A DNA stretch of 64,000 nt from Verticiella sediminum (lineage in GTDB: Bacteria; Pseudomonadota; Gammaproteobacteria; Burkholderiales; Burkholderiaceae_B): positions 124,001 to 188,000 of the forward strand of contig NZ_VLTJ01000007.1 of assembly GCF_007558815.1 (NCBI RefSeq), written 5' to 3'. The notes beneath the pieces were generated by a model, which saw nothing but the letters and a program-made list of their open reading frames with translations, ran no database searches and had not been told where the DNA came from. Each line of letters begins with the position of its first letter. The first letter of the stretch is position 1. A program made the position numbers and the translations under genes. Positions 43,603 through 52,344 of this stretch are shown here, piece by piece.

Positions 43603-45792
43603 ATGACGGAGTCCGGCACCGTATCCCCTGCCCCGGTCGCACCCGGTGCGGTGCCGGTCACGCTCGCACCGCTCACCGAGCAGATATCGGCCTATCTCGC
43701 ACCCGCCGACGTCCAGCGGGTGCGCGAGGCCTACAAATTCTCCGACGCCGCCCACCTGGGCCAGTTCCGCAGCAGCGGCGAGCCCTACATCACGCACCCG
43801 ATCGCGGTCACCGAGATCTGTGCCGGCTGGAAGCTCGACGCGGACGCACTGATGGCCGCGCTGCTGCACGACGTCATGGAAGACCAGGGCGTCCCCAAGC
43901 AGGAGCTCGCCGAACGCTTCGGCGGCGAGGTGGCCGAACTGGTCGACGGGCTCTCCAAGCTCGATCGCCTGGAATTCGCCAGCAAGACCCAGCAGCAGGC
44001 CGAGAGCTTTCGCAAGATGCTGCTCGCGATGGCGCGCGACGTGCGCGTCATCCTCATCAAGCTGGCCGACCGCCTGCACAACATGCGCACGCTGGACGCG
44101 GTCTCTCCCGAGAAGCGGCGGCGCGTGGCGCGCGAAACCCTGGACATCTACTCGCCGATCGCCCACCGGCTCGGCCTGAACGTGCTGTTCCGCGAGCTGC
44201 AGGATCGCTGCTTCGAGGCGATGTACGCCAACCGCTATCGCGTGCTGCAGAAGGCCGTGCTCGCCGCGCGCGGCAACCGTCGCGAGGTGGTGGGACGCAT
44301 CACCGACGCCGTGCGCGCGGCCCTGCCGGCGGCCGGCATCGAGGCCGAGGTGTACGGCCGCGAGAAAACCCTGTTCGGCATCTACGAGAAGATGGTCGAG
44401 CAGAAGAAGTCGTTCTCCGAGGTGCTGGACATCTACGGCTTTCGCGTAGTGGTGCACAGCCAGCCGGAGTGCTATCTCGCGCTCGGCACCCTGCATCAGC
44501 TCTACCGCCCGGTGCCCGGCAAGTTCAAGGACTACATCGCGATCCCCAAGATCAACGGCTACCAGTCCTTGCACACCACCCTGGTCGGCCCCTACGGCAC
44601 CCCGGTGGAGTTCCAGATCCGTACCCGCGACATGCACCACATCGCCGAGAGCGGCGTGGCGTCGCACTGGCTCTACAAGAGCGCCGACGTGTCGCTGAAC
44701 GACCTGCAAAAGCGCACTCATCAGTGGCTGCAGTCGCTGCTCGACATCCAGCGCCAGACCGGCGATTCGGGCGAGTTCCTCGAGCACGTCAAGGTCGATC
44801 TCTTTCCGGATGCGGTCTACGTGTTCACCCCGCGCGGGCAGATCATCTCGCTGCCGCGCGGCGCCACCCCGATCGATTTCGCGTACCACATCCACACCGA
44901 CATCGGTAACCAGACGGTCGCGGCCAAGGTCAACGGGGATTTCGTTCCCTTGCGCACCGAGCTCAAGAGCGGCGATACGATCGACATCGTCACCTCGTCG
45001 GCCTCGCGCCCGAACGCGCAATGGCTGAACTTCGTGCGCACCGGACGCGCCCGCTCCGAGATCCGACACTATCTGCGCACGGTCAAGTACACCGAATCGG
45101 TCGCCTTCGGCGAGCGTTTGCTGACCCAGGAACTGACCCTGCTCGGCCTGCATATGCCCCCCGCGGAAGACCCGGTGTGGCACAAGCTCGCGCGCGCCAC
45201 CGGCGCCGATTCACGCGAGGAGATCCTCGCCGACATCGGCCTGGGCAAACGCCTGGCCGCCGTGGTGGCGCGCCGCTTCGCGCCCGGCGCCGACGTGGTG
45301 GCGACCACCGCCGCCGCGGTCGATGAATTCGTGGCGGCGCGCAGCGCGCCCATCCTGATCCAGGGCAACGAAGGCCAGTCGGTGCAGCTCTCGTCCTGCT
45401 GCTCGCCGATCCCCGGCGACAGCCTGATGGCCTTCATCCGCCTGGGCCAGGGCCTGGTCGTGCACACCGCCGACTGTCCGGTGGCCAAGCGCTTGCGCGC
45501 CCGCGAGCCCGAACGCTGGGTCAACGTGGCCTGGGACGAACACACCAAGAGCCACTTCACCACGCGCATCGACGTGGTCGCGCGCAACGAGCGCGGCGTG
45601 CTGGGCCGGATCGCGGCCGAACTCACCGCGGCCGATTCCAACATCACCCATGTCACCACGCAGGACGACGCCGTCTCCAGCGTGATCCTGCACCTCACCG
45701 TCCAGGTCGAGGGCCGCGAGCACCTGGCCCGCGTCTTTCGCTACCTGCGCCGCGTGCCGCAGGTGCAGCGCATCGTGCGGCTGAAGGGCTGA
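43603..45792 (+). CDS. spoT: Bifunctional (p)ppGpp synthetase/hydrolase
   Basis: A 729-residue RelA/SpoT homologue. The HD hydrolase domain has His65, HDVMED (89-94) and LADRLHNMRTL (154-164). The synthetase domain has REKTLFGIYEKM, LDIYGFRV, KFKDYIAIPKINGYQSLHTT and EFQIRT. TGS (VYVFTPRGQIISLPRGATPIDFAY), a helical/zinc-finger-like region with CCSPIPGD, and a C-terminal ACT domain follow. The KFKD motif (rather than ExDD) goes with bifunctional enzymes, and the HD residues are intact. The ATG at 43603 gives the family start. Confidence 0.96.
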   Translation: MTESGTVSPAPVAPGAVPVTLAPLTEQISAYLAPADVQRVREAYKFSDAAHLGQFRSSGEPYITHPIAVTEICAGWKLDADALMAALLHDVMEDQGVPKQELAERFGGEVAELVDGLSKLDRLEFASKTQQQAESFRKMLLAMARDVRVILIKLADRLHNMRTLDAVSPEKRRRVARETLDIYSPIAHRLGLNVLFRELQDRCFEAMYANRYRVLQKAVLAARGNRREVVGRITDAVRAALPAAGIEAEVYGREKTLFGIYEKMVEQKKSFSEVLDIYGFRVVVHSQPECYLALGTLHQLYRPVPGKFKDYIAIPKINGYQSLHTTLVGPYGTPVEFQIRTRDMHHIAESGVASHWLYKSADVSLNDLQKRTHQWLQSLLDIQRQTGDSGEFLEHVKVDLFPDAVYVFTPRGQIISLPRGATPIDFAYHIHTDIGNQTVAAKVNGDFVPLRTELKSGDTIDIVTSSASRPNAQWLNFVRTGRARSEIRHYLRTVKYTESVAFGERLLTQELTLLGLHMPPAEDPVWHKLARATGADSREEILADIGLGKRLAAVVARRFAPGADVVATTAAAVDEFVAARSAPILIQGNEGQSVQLSSCCSPIPGDSLMAFIRLGQGLVVHTADCPVAKRLRAREPERWVNVAWDEHTKSHFTTRIDVVARNERGVLGRIAAELTAADSNITHVTTQDDAVSSVILHLTVQVEGREHLARVFRYLRRVPQVQRIVRLKG

Positions 45793-45802
45793 ACGTGCCC
45801 GC

Positions 45803-45830
45803 GCCCGCGCCGCTGCAAGGCGGCGCGGGC
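45803..45830. terminator. Bidirectional hairpin between spoT and greB
   Basis: GCCCGCGCCGC and GCGGCGCGGGC form a perfect 11-bp stem with a 6-base TGCAAG loop. It lies in the 48 bases between convergent stops at 45792 and 45841. Confidence 0.8.
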
Positions 45831-45840
45831 AGGCCTCCCG

Positions 45841-46422
45841 CTAGGGCGCCGGCTCGTCGCCCGGCTCGGCGTCCGTATATGCCACTTCGACGATGTCCAG
45901 TTCCTGTACGCCGCCCGGCGTGCGCAGGGTCACGGTGTCGCCCACCCGGGCCTTGGTCATGGCGCGCGCGACGGGCGATATCCAGCTTATCTTGCCCTTG
46001 AGCGGCTCGGCCTCGTCCACGCCGACGATCTTCACGCAATGCGCCTCGCCGTCGGCGTCGAGATAGGTGACGGTGGCGCCGAAGAACACCTGGTCGGTGT
46101 TCTGCTGCTCGCGCGGATCGACGACCTCGGCGAGGTCCAGACGCTTGGTCAGAAAGCGCATGCGGCGGTCGATCTCGCGCAGCCGGCGCTTGCCGTACAG
46201 GTAGTCGCCGTTCTCCGAGCGGTCGCCGTTCGAGGCCGCCCAGGACACGATCTGCACCACGCTGGGCCGCTCGACCGTCATGAGGTGGGCCAGCTCGTCG
46301 CGCAGGCGCTGATAGCCGCGCGGGGTCAGATAGTTGCGCGTGCCCTTGGGCAGCGCCAGTTCGGCGGGGACGGCATCCTCGTCGTCGGCGTCGTCCTGTT
46401 CCTTGGTGAAAGCCTTGTTCAT
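45841..46422 (-). CDS. greB: Transcription elongation factor GreB
   Basis: The 193-residue protein has the N-terminal coiled coil of Gre factors with the acidic tip GDRSENGDYLYGKRRLREIDRRMRFL, the GreB form, and a C-terminal FKBP-like domain. It binds in the RNA polymerase secondary channel and stimulates cleavage of backtracked RNA. An acidic 25-residue N-terminal extension (EQDDADDEDAVPAEL) precedes the core and makes it longer than E. coli GreB. It is convergent with spoT. Confidence 0.95.
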   Translation of the reverse strand: MNKAFTKEQDDADDEDAVPAELALPKGTRNYLTPRGYQRLRDELAHLMTVERPSVVQIVSWAASNGDRSENGDYLYGKRRLREIDRRMRFLTKRLDLAEVVDPREQQNTDQVFFGATVTYLDADGEAHCVKIVGVDEAEPLKGKISWISPVARAMTKARVGDTVTLRTPGGVQELDIVEVAYTDAEPGDEPAP

Positions 46423-46451
46423 GTCAGTCTCCGTACGGCTGCCCGAGGGGG

Positions 46452-46501
46452 CAAGGAAACTTAGGGCGGCTCGGCGTTTCCTTGGACGCGCGCAAGCGCG
46501 T
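46452..46501. repeat. Structured intergenic element between greB and the PHP gene
   Basis: CAAGGAAAC (46452-46460) pairs exactly with GTTTCCTTG (46476-46484) across a 15-base loop. It is followed at once by ACGCGC-GCAA-GCGCGT (46486-46501). Together they fill most of the 90-base gap downstream of the PHP gene and upstream of greB. They probably act as a terminator or REP-like element. Confidence 0.5.
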
Positions 46502-46512
46502 AGGGGGGACTC

Positions 46513-47352
46513 TCACCCCAGCCCCCAATCGTGCCAGACGGGCGTCAGCCCCGCGGGCAGCGGTGGCAGCTCGCCCAAGTCCACCCGCCCGTAGCCCGGC
46601 GCGTGGAAGTCCGACCCGCGCGAGGCCAGGAAGCCGTAGCGCCGCGCAATGTCGGCATATTCGCCGTACTGGTCGGGCGAGTGGCTGCCGGTCACGACCT
46701 CGATCGCCGCGCCGCCGCGCTCCTTGAACTCGGCAAAGAGCGCGCCGAAGGCGGTCGGGCTGTAGTCGTAGCGCCCCGGATGCGCCAGAACCGCCTGCCC
46801 GCCCGCGCCGGCGATCCAGGCGAGCGCGTCGGACAGGCGCGCCCACTGCATGTCGACGTAGGCCGGCTTGCCGGTGCCGAGGTAGCGGTCGAAGGCTGCG
46901 TTCATGTCGCGGCAATGGCCGACGTCCAGCAGATAGCGGGCGAAATGCGTCCGGCTGACCAGGGCCGGGTTGCCGGCCCGGGCCATGGCGCCCTCGAACG
47001 CACCCTCGATGCCCAGCGCGGCCAGCCGCGCGCCCATTTCCCGCGCTCGATCGAGCCGGCCGTCGCGCGTCAGCGCGAGGCCCTGGACCAACGCGGCGTC
47101 GTCCGGATCGACGCGCAGGCCGACCACGTGGATCGTCTTGCCGGCCCAGGTGACCGAAATTTCCACGCCCGGAACGAAGGCCAGGCCCAGCGCCCGCGCC
47201 GCCTGCGCGGCCTCGGCCGCGCCCGCCACTTCGTCGTGGTCGGTGAGCGCCAGCACGTCCACGCCGTGTTCGAGCGCGCGGGCCACCACCGCCCGCGGCG
47301 GCAGCTCGCCGTCGGACACCGTGGAATGACAATGCAGATCGTAGTTCTTCAA
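46513..47352 (-). CDS. PHP-domain phosphoesterase (TrpH/YciV-like)
   Basis: A 279-residue PHP protein beginning KNYDLHCHSTVSDGELPP. Metal ligands include DLHCHS, LALTDHDEVAG, PGVEIS, LAHPGRYD and GSDFHAPG. E. coli YciV/RNase AM and chromobacterial 3',5'-nucleotidase TrpH are relatives acting on short RNA or nucleoside 3',5'-bisphosphates. A TTG start at 47352 is preferred because GGAGAAGG stands just before it; ATG 47376 adds eight residues but has no ribosome binding site. Confidence 0.85.
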   Translation of the reverse strand: MKNYDLHCHSTVSDGELPPRAVVARALEHGVDVLALTDHDEVAGAAEAAQAARALGLAFVPGVEISVTWAGKTIHVVGLRVDPDDAALVQGLALTRDGRLDRAREMGARLAALGIEGAFEGAMARAGNPALVSRTHFARYLLDVGHCRDMNAAFDRYLGTGKPAYVDMQWARLSDALAWIAGAGGQAVLAHPGRYDYSPTAFGALFAEFKERGGAAIEVVTGSHSPDQYGEYADIARRYGFLASRGSDFHAPGYGRVDLGELPPLPAGLTPVWHDWGLG

Positions 47353-47399
47353 GACCTTCTCCAGCCGCCGGCCCATGCGCCGGGGCCTGTGAGTGCGGA

Positions 47400-47427
47400 C
47401 GAGGCTTGCGCTTTGGCCCGTGGTCAA
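47400..47427 (-). repeat. 28-bp dispersed repeat, copy 2
   Basis: This is the exact reverse complement of 36786-36813, 10.6 kb away. It lies 48 bases upstream of the PHP gene start, in the 152-base gap before the alpha/beta hydrolase. Confidence 0.75.
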
Positions 47428-47504
47428 CGCTCACCGAGGCAATGCGTGCCGGTGCGCCCTGGGCGTCCGGCGTTCGAACCTAAGATACCACGCGTGCGTG
47501 AGCC

Positions 47505-48296
47505 TCACCGGGCGGCGAGGAAGGGCCGGACAGCGGCGATGAAGCGCTCGGGCGCTTCCATGGGCAGCAGGTGCCCGCTCTCCAGCTCGACGTAGCTGGC
47601 ACCCGGGATGGCCTGCGCGAGTTCGCGCGCGTGCGCGGGCGGCGCCATGTGGTCGTGCGTGCAGCCGATGACCAGCGTCGGCTGGGTGATGCGCGCGAGC
47701 GCCTCGCTCACGTCCAGCTCGGCGTCGAGCCTGGTCTGGCGCAGCATGCCTTCCCATGGATTGCCCTGCACGCCGATCTGCACCAGCTCCTCGACCATCG
47801 CCGGTGTCAGGCCGGCGAGAAAGGCCGGGCTGAAGCCGGTCAGCATGGCGAGTTCGCAGAAGCTGCGCCGGTCCTCGACCATCAGGCGGGTCCAGAGCGA
47901 GAACTGCAATTGCATGCGCGGCCCCCGCGCATGCGCGAAACCCGCGGTGAGCACGAGGCGACGTACGCGCTGCGGCCAATGCGCCGCCAGGTGCACGGCC
48001 ACGGCCGAGCCGAGCGAGAAGCCCACCAGGTCGAAGCAGTCCAGACCGGCCGCGTCCGCGGCGCCGAGCACCTGCTCGGCCAGCAAGGGCACCGTGAGGG
48101 CCGCGCCATCGTCCTCGGTCTGGCCCGAGCCGGCGTAGTCGGGCCGCACCACCGTCCAGGCATCGGCAAAGGCGGGCGCGACCTGCGCCCAGTTGGTGAA
48201 CGAATCCCCGCCCGTGCCGTGCACCAGCACCAGGCCGGGGCCCTGGCCCTCGACGCGATAGAACACACGGGCGGACCCCACTTCGACGATCGGCAT
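47505..48296 (-). CDS. Alpha/beta-fold hydrolase
   Basis: The 263-residue protein has LVLVHGTGGDS as oxyanion region, the nucleophile elbow GFSLGSA, a late aspartate (GCTHDHMAP) and the catalytic His in ELESGHLLPMEAPE. The overall plan resembles hydrolases of the 3-oxoadipate enol-lactonase/esterase type. No substrate can be assigned. The ATG at 48296 is preceded by the 3' end of the LD-carboxypeptidase gene 51 bases upstream, same strand. Confidence 0.88.
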   Translation of the reverse strand: MPIVEVGSARVFYRVEGQGPGLVLVHGTGGDSFTNWAQVAPAFADAWTVVRPDYAGSGQTEDDGAALTVPLLAEQVLGAADAAGLDCFDLVGFSLGSAVAVHLAAHWPQRVRRLVLTAGFAHARGPRMQLQFSLWTRLMVEDRRSFCELAMLTGFSPAFLAGLTPAMVEELVQIGVQGNPWEGMLRQTRLDAELDVSEALARITQPTLVIGCTHDHMAPPAHARELAQAIPGASYVELESGHLLPMEAPERFIAAVRPFLAAR

Positions 48297-48346
48297 AGGA
48301 CGGACCTCGCAAGCAATGGATGAATTCGAACCCCGCCGCGGCGGAA

Positions 48347-49318
48347 TCAGTGGCTGTGTTCCTGCAGGACCAGATAGGCCATGCCGCCTTCGGTGGCCAC
48401 GCCCACCTTGGCGCCCACCGGCAGCGTGACCTTGGTCGGTACATGCCCGAACGGCAGGCCGGTGATCACCGGCACGCCGCTTTCCCGGCGGATCCAGGCG
48501 ATCACGTCCGCCAGATCGTAGCCGCCGTCGAGGTCGGTGGTGCGGTAGCCGGTGAAACGGCCCAGCACGATCGCTTTCTGGCGCGCCAGCACGCCGGCCT
48601 GCAGCAACTGGATCAACATGCGTTCGATGCGGTACGGCGCTTCGTTGATATCCTCCAGAAAGAGGATGCCGCCGCGCACCTTGGGCAGATACGGCGTACC
48701 GAGCAGCGCGGTGACCAGCGCCAGGTTGCCGCCCCACAGCACGCCGCGCGCATCGACCGGATCGCTGTCCGGCGACTCGAAACTCACGACTTCCAGTTCG
48801 CCGCGCATCACCTCGCAGAACATCTCCGCCGTGAGTTCGTCGAGCTTCTTGCCGCCGAAGTCGTAGCGCGCCATCGGGCCGGCATAGCTGACGGTGCCGG
48901 TCTGGGCATACAGCGCCAACTGGAAGGCAGTGAGATCGCTGTGGCCGACGAAGCGCTTGCCGCTGTCGGCCATGCGATGCCAATCGATCCGGTGCAGCAG
49001 GCGCGTCATGCCGTAGCCGCCGCGCACCGCCATCACGATGTCGTGGCGCTGGGCGGCCGCGCGTTCGAACGCCGCCAGGCGCTGCTCGTCGGTGCCGGCA
49101 AAGCGCTGCTGGCGCGCGAGCGCCGCGCGGTCCAGCACCGTGCTGTAGCCGTAGGCTTTCAGGCGTTCACGGGCGAGCGCGACGCTGTCCGGTTCCAGCA
49201 CCGCGCCCGCGGGCGAGATGAGATAAATCCCCTCGCGCTTGCGGCGCCCCTTGGCGGGCGGATGATCGTGCGCATGGGCATGATCGTGGGGATGGTCGTG
49301 ATCGACGGAGTAAGGCAC
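48347..49318 (-). CDS. ldcA: LD-carboxypeptidase (peptidase S66, LdcA-like) with His-rich N terminus
   Basis: The 323-residue serine peptidase trims D-Ala from murein tetrapeptides during recycling. AVRGGYGMTRLL and FVGHSDLTAFQLAL contain the S66 hallmarks (nucleophile Ser127), ILFLEDINEAPYRIERML the Glu region, and LPFGHVPTKVTLPVGA the His. A His/Asp run (DHDHPHDHAHAHDH, residues 6-19) precedes the enzyme domain and is absent from E. coli LdcA. The GTG at 49318 is chosen; a TTG at 49363 would add 15 residues. Neither has a good ribosome binding site. Confidence 0.87.
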   Translation of the reverse strand: MPYSVDHDHPHDHAHAHDHPPAKGRRKREGIYLISPAGAVLEPDSVALARERLKAYGYSTVLDRAALARQQRFAGTDEQRLAAFERAAAQRHDIVMAVRGGYGMTRLLHRIDWHRMADSGKRFVGHSDLTAFQLALYAQTGTVSYAGPMARYDFGGKKLDELTAEMFCEVMRGELEVVSFESPDSDPVDARGVLWGGNLALVTALLGTPYLPKVRGGILFLEDINEAPYRIERMLIQLLQAGVLARQKAIVLGRFTGYRTTDLDGGYDLADVIAWIRRESGVPVITGLPFGHVPTKVTLPVGAKVGVATEGGMAYLVLQEHSH

Positions 49319-49420
49319 GGCGTTCGCAGGGTTCTGGACAATGCGAAAGTGTAGCCGCTGCAACGCGGCCGGAGGATGCCGCGCGCTGCAACCTGCGCAG
49401 GCAGCGCATTGTCGAGCGCC

Positions 49421-49768
49421 CTAGTCGAAGGCCTTGCCGTCCAGGCGGCGCAACACCTTCATCAATTCGTCCATGGCCGCCTCGCCGTCGCCATCGTGCG
49501 CGGCCCGTGTGACGCAGCCGCGGGCATGGTTCTCGAGGAGCTGCATGGCCACGCCGTTCAGCGCCGACTTGGCCGCGGCGAGCTGCGTCAGCACGTCGAT
49601 GCAATAACGGTCTTCCTCGATCATCCGCGTCACGCCGCGCACCTGGCCCTCGATGCGCGACAGGCGCGCCAGCAGCCTGGCCTTGTCGGGCTGCACGACA
49701 CGGCGCGCCGCGTCCTCGGGCGCGGCGCAGCAGGCCGGCGCCGGCGCGGCGTCCTCAGGCGACGTCAT
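49421..49768 (-). CDS. csoR: CsoR family copper-sensing repressor
   Basis: The 115-residue helical repressor (KARLLARLSRIEGQVRGVTRMIEEDRYCIDVLTQLAAAKSALNGVAMQLLENHARGCV) has the Cu(I) triad Cys56, His81, Cys85. Its N-terminal extension carries an extra CC pair (13-14). It is the last gene of copA-copZ-csoR, and its start overlaps the copZ end by 14 bases, so it is autoregulated with the efflux pump. The two dyads at 52223-52265 are its likely operators. FrmR/RcnR relatives lack this Cys-His-Cys set. Confidence 0.9.
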   Translation of the reverse strand: MTSPEDAAPAPACCAAPEDAARRVVQPDKARLLARLSRIEGQVRGVTRMIEEDRYCIDVLTQLAAAKSALNGVAMQLLENHARGCVTRAAHDGDGEAAMDELMKVLRRLDGKAFD

Positions 49769-49967
49769 AGCCGGCATCCTGGACCGCCTGGACCATCGCC
49801 GAGCGATCGGTGCGCGCCGGGTCGTAGCGCACCTCGGTGCGCCCGCTCGCCGGCTCCACCGCGACCGAGGCCACGCCGGGCAGCCCGCCCAGCACACGCT
49901 GCAAGGTGGCGACGCAGCCGCCGCAGGTGACGCCCTGAACGGGCAAGGTGATGCTCTGTGTCGTCAT
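49755..49967 (-). CDS. copZ: CopZ-type copper chaperone (HMA domain)
   Basis: A 70-residue heavy-metal-associated domain with GVTCGGC (Cys15 and Cys18) and the expected beta-alpha-beta-beta-alpha-beta layout (VASVAVEPASGRTEVRYDPARTDRSAMVQAVQDAGYDV). It hands Cu(I) to CopA. Its ATG overlaps the copA stop by four bases (ATGA), and its 3' end overlaps csoR. Confidence 0.93.
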   Translation of the reverse strand: MTTQSITLPVQGVTCGGCVATLQRVLGGLPGVASVAVEPASGRTEVRYDPARTDRSAMVQAVQDAGYDVA

Positions 49968-52213
49968 GATCGAACTCCCTGAGTCTGTGCCGGCACCGTG
50001 CCCGCGTCCTGCACGTCGTCCGCCGGCGGGCGCCAGCGCCGCAGCAACAGCGAGTTGCCCAGCACCGAGACCGAACTCATGGCCATCGCCGCGCCGGCGA
50101 TCACCGGATTGAGCAGGCCGAAAGCCGCGAGCGGGATGCCCAGCACGTTGTAGAAAAAGGCGAAGAAAAGATTCTGGCGTATCTTGCGCAGGGTGGCGCG
50201 CGACATCGCAATGGCGTCGGCCACCGAACGCAGGTCGTTGCGCATCAGCGTGATGTCGCCGGCCTCCAGCGCCACGTCGCTGCCCGCGCCCATGGCGAAG
50301 CCCACGTCGGCCGTGGCCAGGGCCGGTGCATCGTTGACCCCGTCCCCGGCCATGCCCACCACGCGGCCCTCGGCGCGCTGGCGCGCCACGTAGTCCGCCT
50401 TGCCGGCGGGCAGCACCTGCGCCTGGACTTGATCGATGCCCACCGAGGCGGCCACGGCCGCCGCCGTGCCCGGGTTGTCTCCGGTCAGCATGACCACCTC
50501 CACGCCCAGCGCACGCAGGCGCTGCACCGCCTCGCGGGACGATGGACGCACCGCATCGGCCAGCGCGATGGAGCCCAGCAGCGCCCCGGCGTGCACCACC
50601 GCGACCAGCGTGTGGCCCGCGCCGCGTCCGGCGACCAGGGCATCGGCGGCGCCTGCCTGCGGCGTGTCCTGCAAGGCCCAGCCCGGCGCACCGATGCGCG
50701 CCGGCGCGCCGGCCAGCGTGCCCTCGACGCCGATGCCCTCGACCACCGCGAAGGCCTCCAGCCGCGGCACCACCACGCCGGCAGCCTGGGTGGCATCGAG
50801 AATGGCCGCGGCCAGCGGATGCTCCGAGCCCTCCTCCAGCGCGGCGGCGACCGCCAGCACCTGGGCCGGCGTCCGGCCGGGTTCCGCATGCACGTCCACC
50901 ACGCGCGGACGGCCCTCGGTCAGCGTACCGGTCTTGTCCACGACCAGCACATCCAGCCGGCCCGCGGTCTCCAGCGCCGCCGCGCTGCGGAACACGATGC
51001 CGTGCACGGCGCCGCGCCCGACCCCGACCATGACGGCGGTGGGGGTGGCCAGGCCCAGGGCGCACGGGCAGGCGATGACCAGCACCGCCACCGCGTGCAC
51101 CAGCGCAAGCACGCCGGCGCCGGTCCACCACCAGGTCAGCGCGAACGTCAGCGCCGCCACCGCCAGTACGCTGGGCACGAACACCGCGGAAATGCGATCG
51201 GCCAGCCGCTGGATGGGCGCGCGCGAGCCCTGGGCCTGGGCGACCAGGCGCACGATCTGCGCCAAGTGCGTGCGGGCGCCCACACTGGCGGCGCGCACCG
51301 TCAGGCTGCCGCCCTGATTGCGCGTGGCGGCATGCACGCGGGCGCCGGGCCCCTTGTCCACCGGCAGGCTCTCGCCGGTCAGCAGGCTTTCGTCCACCGC
51401 CGCCCGGCCCTCGATCACCTCGCCGTCCACCGCGATCACTTCGCCATGCCTGACCTGGACGATGTCGCCCACGGCAAGCTCGCTCACCGGAATCTCGACG
51501 TAACCATCGCCGCGGCGCACCCGCGCCGTGCGCGGCGACAGCCCGAGCAGATGGGCGATCGCATCCGACGCCCTGCCCTTGGCGCGCTGCTCCATCCACT
51601 TGCCGAGCAGCACCAGGGTGATGATGGCCGCGCTGGCCTCGAAGTACACGTGCGCGCCCGCCAGGCCGAAAGCGGTCACCACCGCGCTGTAGCCATAGGC
51701 CATGCTGGTGCCCAGCACGACGAGCACGTCCATGTTCGCCGAACCGCCGCGCACACTGCGCCAGGCGCTGCGATAGAAGCCCGCACCGGCCACGAACTGC
51801 ACTGGCGTGGCCAGCAGCCACTGCAGCCAGCGCGGCACCACGCCGTGATGGCCGCCCGTCAGCATGGCGGCCATTTCGATCATCAGCGGCAAGGTGAAGA
51901 CCGCGGCCAGAACGAAACGGCGGAATATCGCCTGCGCCTGCGCGGCGTGGTCCGTGGGCACCTGCGCGAGCGCCTCGACGAGTTCGGCCTCATAGCCCGC
52001 CTTGCGCACGGCCGCCAGCAGCGGCGCGGCATCGGCGCCCGTCGGCCACTCGACCGTGGCCGTCTCGGTGGCGAAGTTCACCATGGCGTGCGCCTCGGGC
52101 ACACGGTTGAGCACGGTTTCGATACGGCTGGCGCACGCGGCGCACGTCATCCCGTGCAGCGCGAGCGTGAGCGGGCGGCGTGGATCCGAAGGACTGGGGG
52201 CACTGCTGGACAT
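49964..52213 (-). CDS. copA: Copper-exporting P1B-type ATPase
   Basis: A 749-residue inner-membrane pump. One N-terminal HMA domain (GMTCAAC, Cys24/Cys27), eight membrane helices, the TGES actuator loop (279-282), the Cu(I) motif CPC (382-384) in helix 6, the phosphorylated Asp426 in DKTGT, GDGVNDAPAL, and FYNVLG / MAMSSVSV in the last helices all mark a Cu(I) exporter. It is transcribed from the CsoR-controlled promoter at 52246-52274 and heads copA-copZ-csoR. Confidence 0.96.
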   Translation of the reverse strand: MSSSAPSPSDPRRPLTLALHGMTCAACASRIETVLNRVPEAHAMVNFATETATVEWPTGADAAPLLAAVRKAGYEAELVEALAQVPTDHAAQAQAIFRRFVLAAVFTLPLMIEMAAMLTGGHHGVVPRWLQWLLATPVQFVAGAGFYRSAWRSVRGGSANMDVLVVLGTSMAYGYSAVVTAFGLAGAHVYFEASAAIITLVLLGKWMEQRAKGRASDAIAHLLGLSPRTARVRRGDGYVEIPVSELAVGDIVQVRHGEVIAVDGEVIEGRAAVDESLLTGESLPVDKGPGARVHAATRNQGGSLTVRAASVGARTHLAQIVRLVAQAQGSRAPIQRLADRISAVFVPSVLAVAALTFALTWWWTGAGVLALVHAVAVLVIACPCALGLATPTAVMVGVGRGAVHGIVFRSAAALETAGRLDVLVVDKTGTLTEGRPRVVDVHAEPGRTPAQVLAVAAALEEGSEHPLAAAILDATQAAGVVVPRLEAFAVVEGIGVEGTLAGAPARIGAPGWALQDTPQAGAADALVAGRGAGHTLVAVVHAGALLGSIALADAVRPSSREAVQRLRALGVEVVMLTGDNPGTAAAVAASVGIDQVQAQVLPAGKADYVARQRAEGRVVGMAGDGVNDAPALATADVGFAMGAGSDVALEAGDITLMRNDLRSVADAIAMSRATLRKIRQNLFFAFFYNVLGIPLAAFGLLNPVIAGAAMAMSSVSVLGNSLLLRRWRPPADDVQDAGTVPAQTQGVRS

Positions 52214-52222
52214 GAGACCTCG

Positions 52223-52239
52223 ATACCCGTCTGGGGTAT
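52223..52239. promoter_or_regulatory. CsoR operator, downstream copy
   Basis: ATACCC-GTCTG-GGGTAT has the ATACCC/GGGTAT arms of known CsoR operators. It lies between the copA start codon and the inferred transcription start. Confidence 0.7.
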
Positions 52240-52245
52240 GGGTCC

Positions 52246-52274
52246 AATATACCCCCTAGGGGTATTCTTTTCAA
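52246..52274 (-). promoter_or_regulatory. copA promoter with CsoR operator between -35 and -10
   Basis: On the minus strand TTGAAA (52269-52274) and TATATT (52246-52251) are separated by exactly 17 bases. The spacer is almost filled by the G-tract dyad ATACCCCTAGGGGGTAT (52249-52265). Repressor binding there would directly block RNA polymerase. The second ATACCC/GGGTAT dyad is 9 bases further downstream. Confidence 0.85.
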
Positions 52275-52344
52275 GCCCTGGCCGGCGCGGCGGCAGGTCG
52301 CCGGCGGCGCATCGGAGCCCGCCAACCGGCTTACGCCGAGGCGC

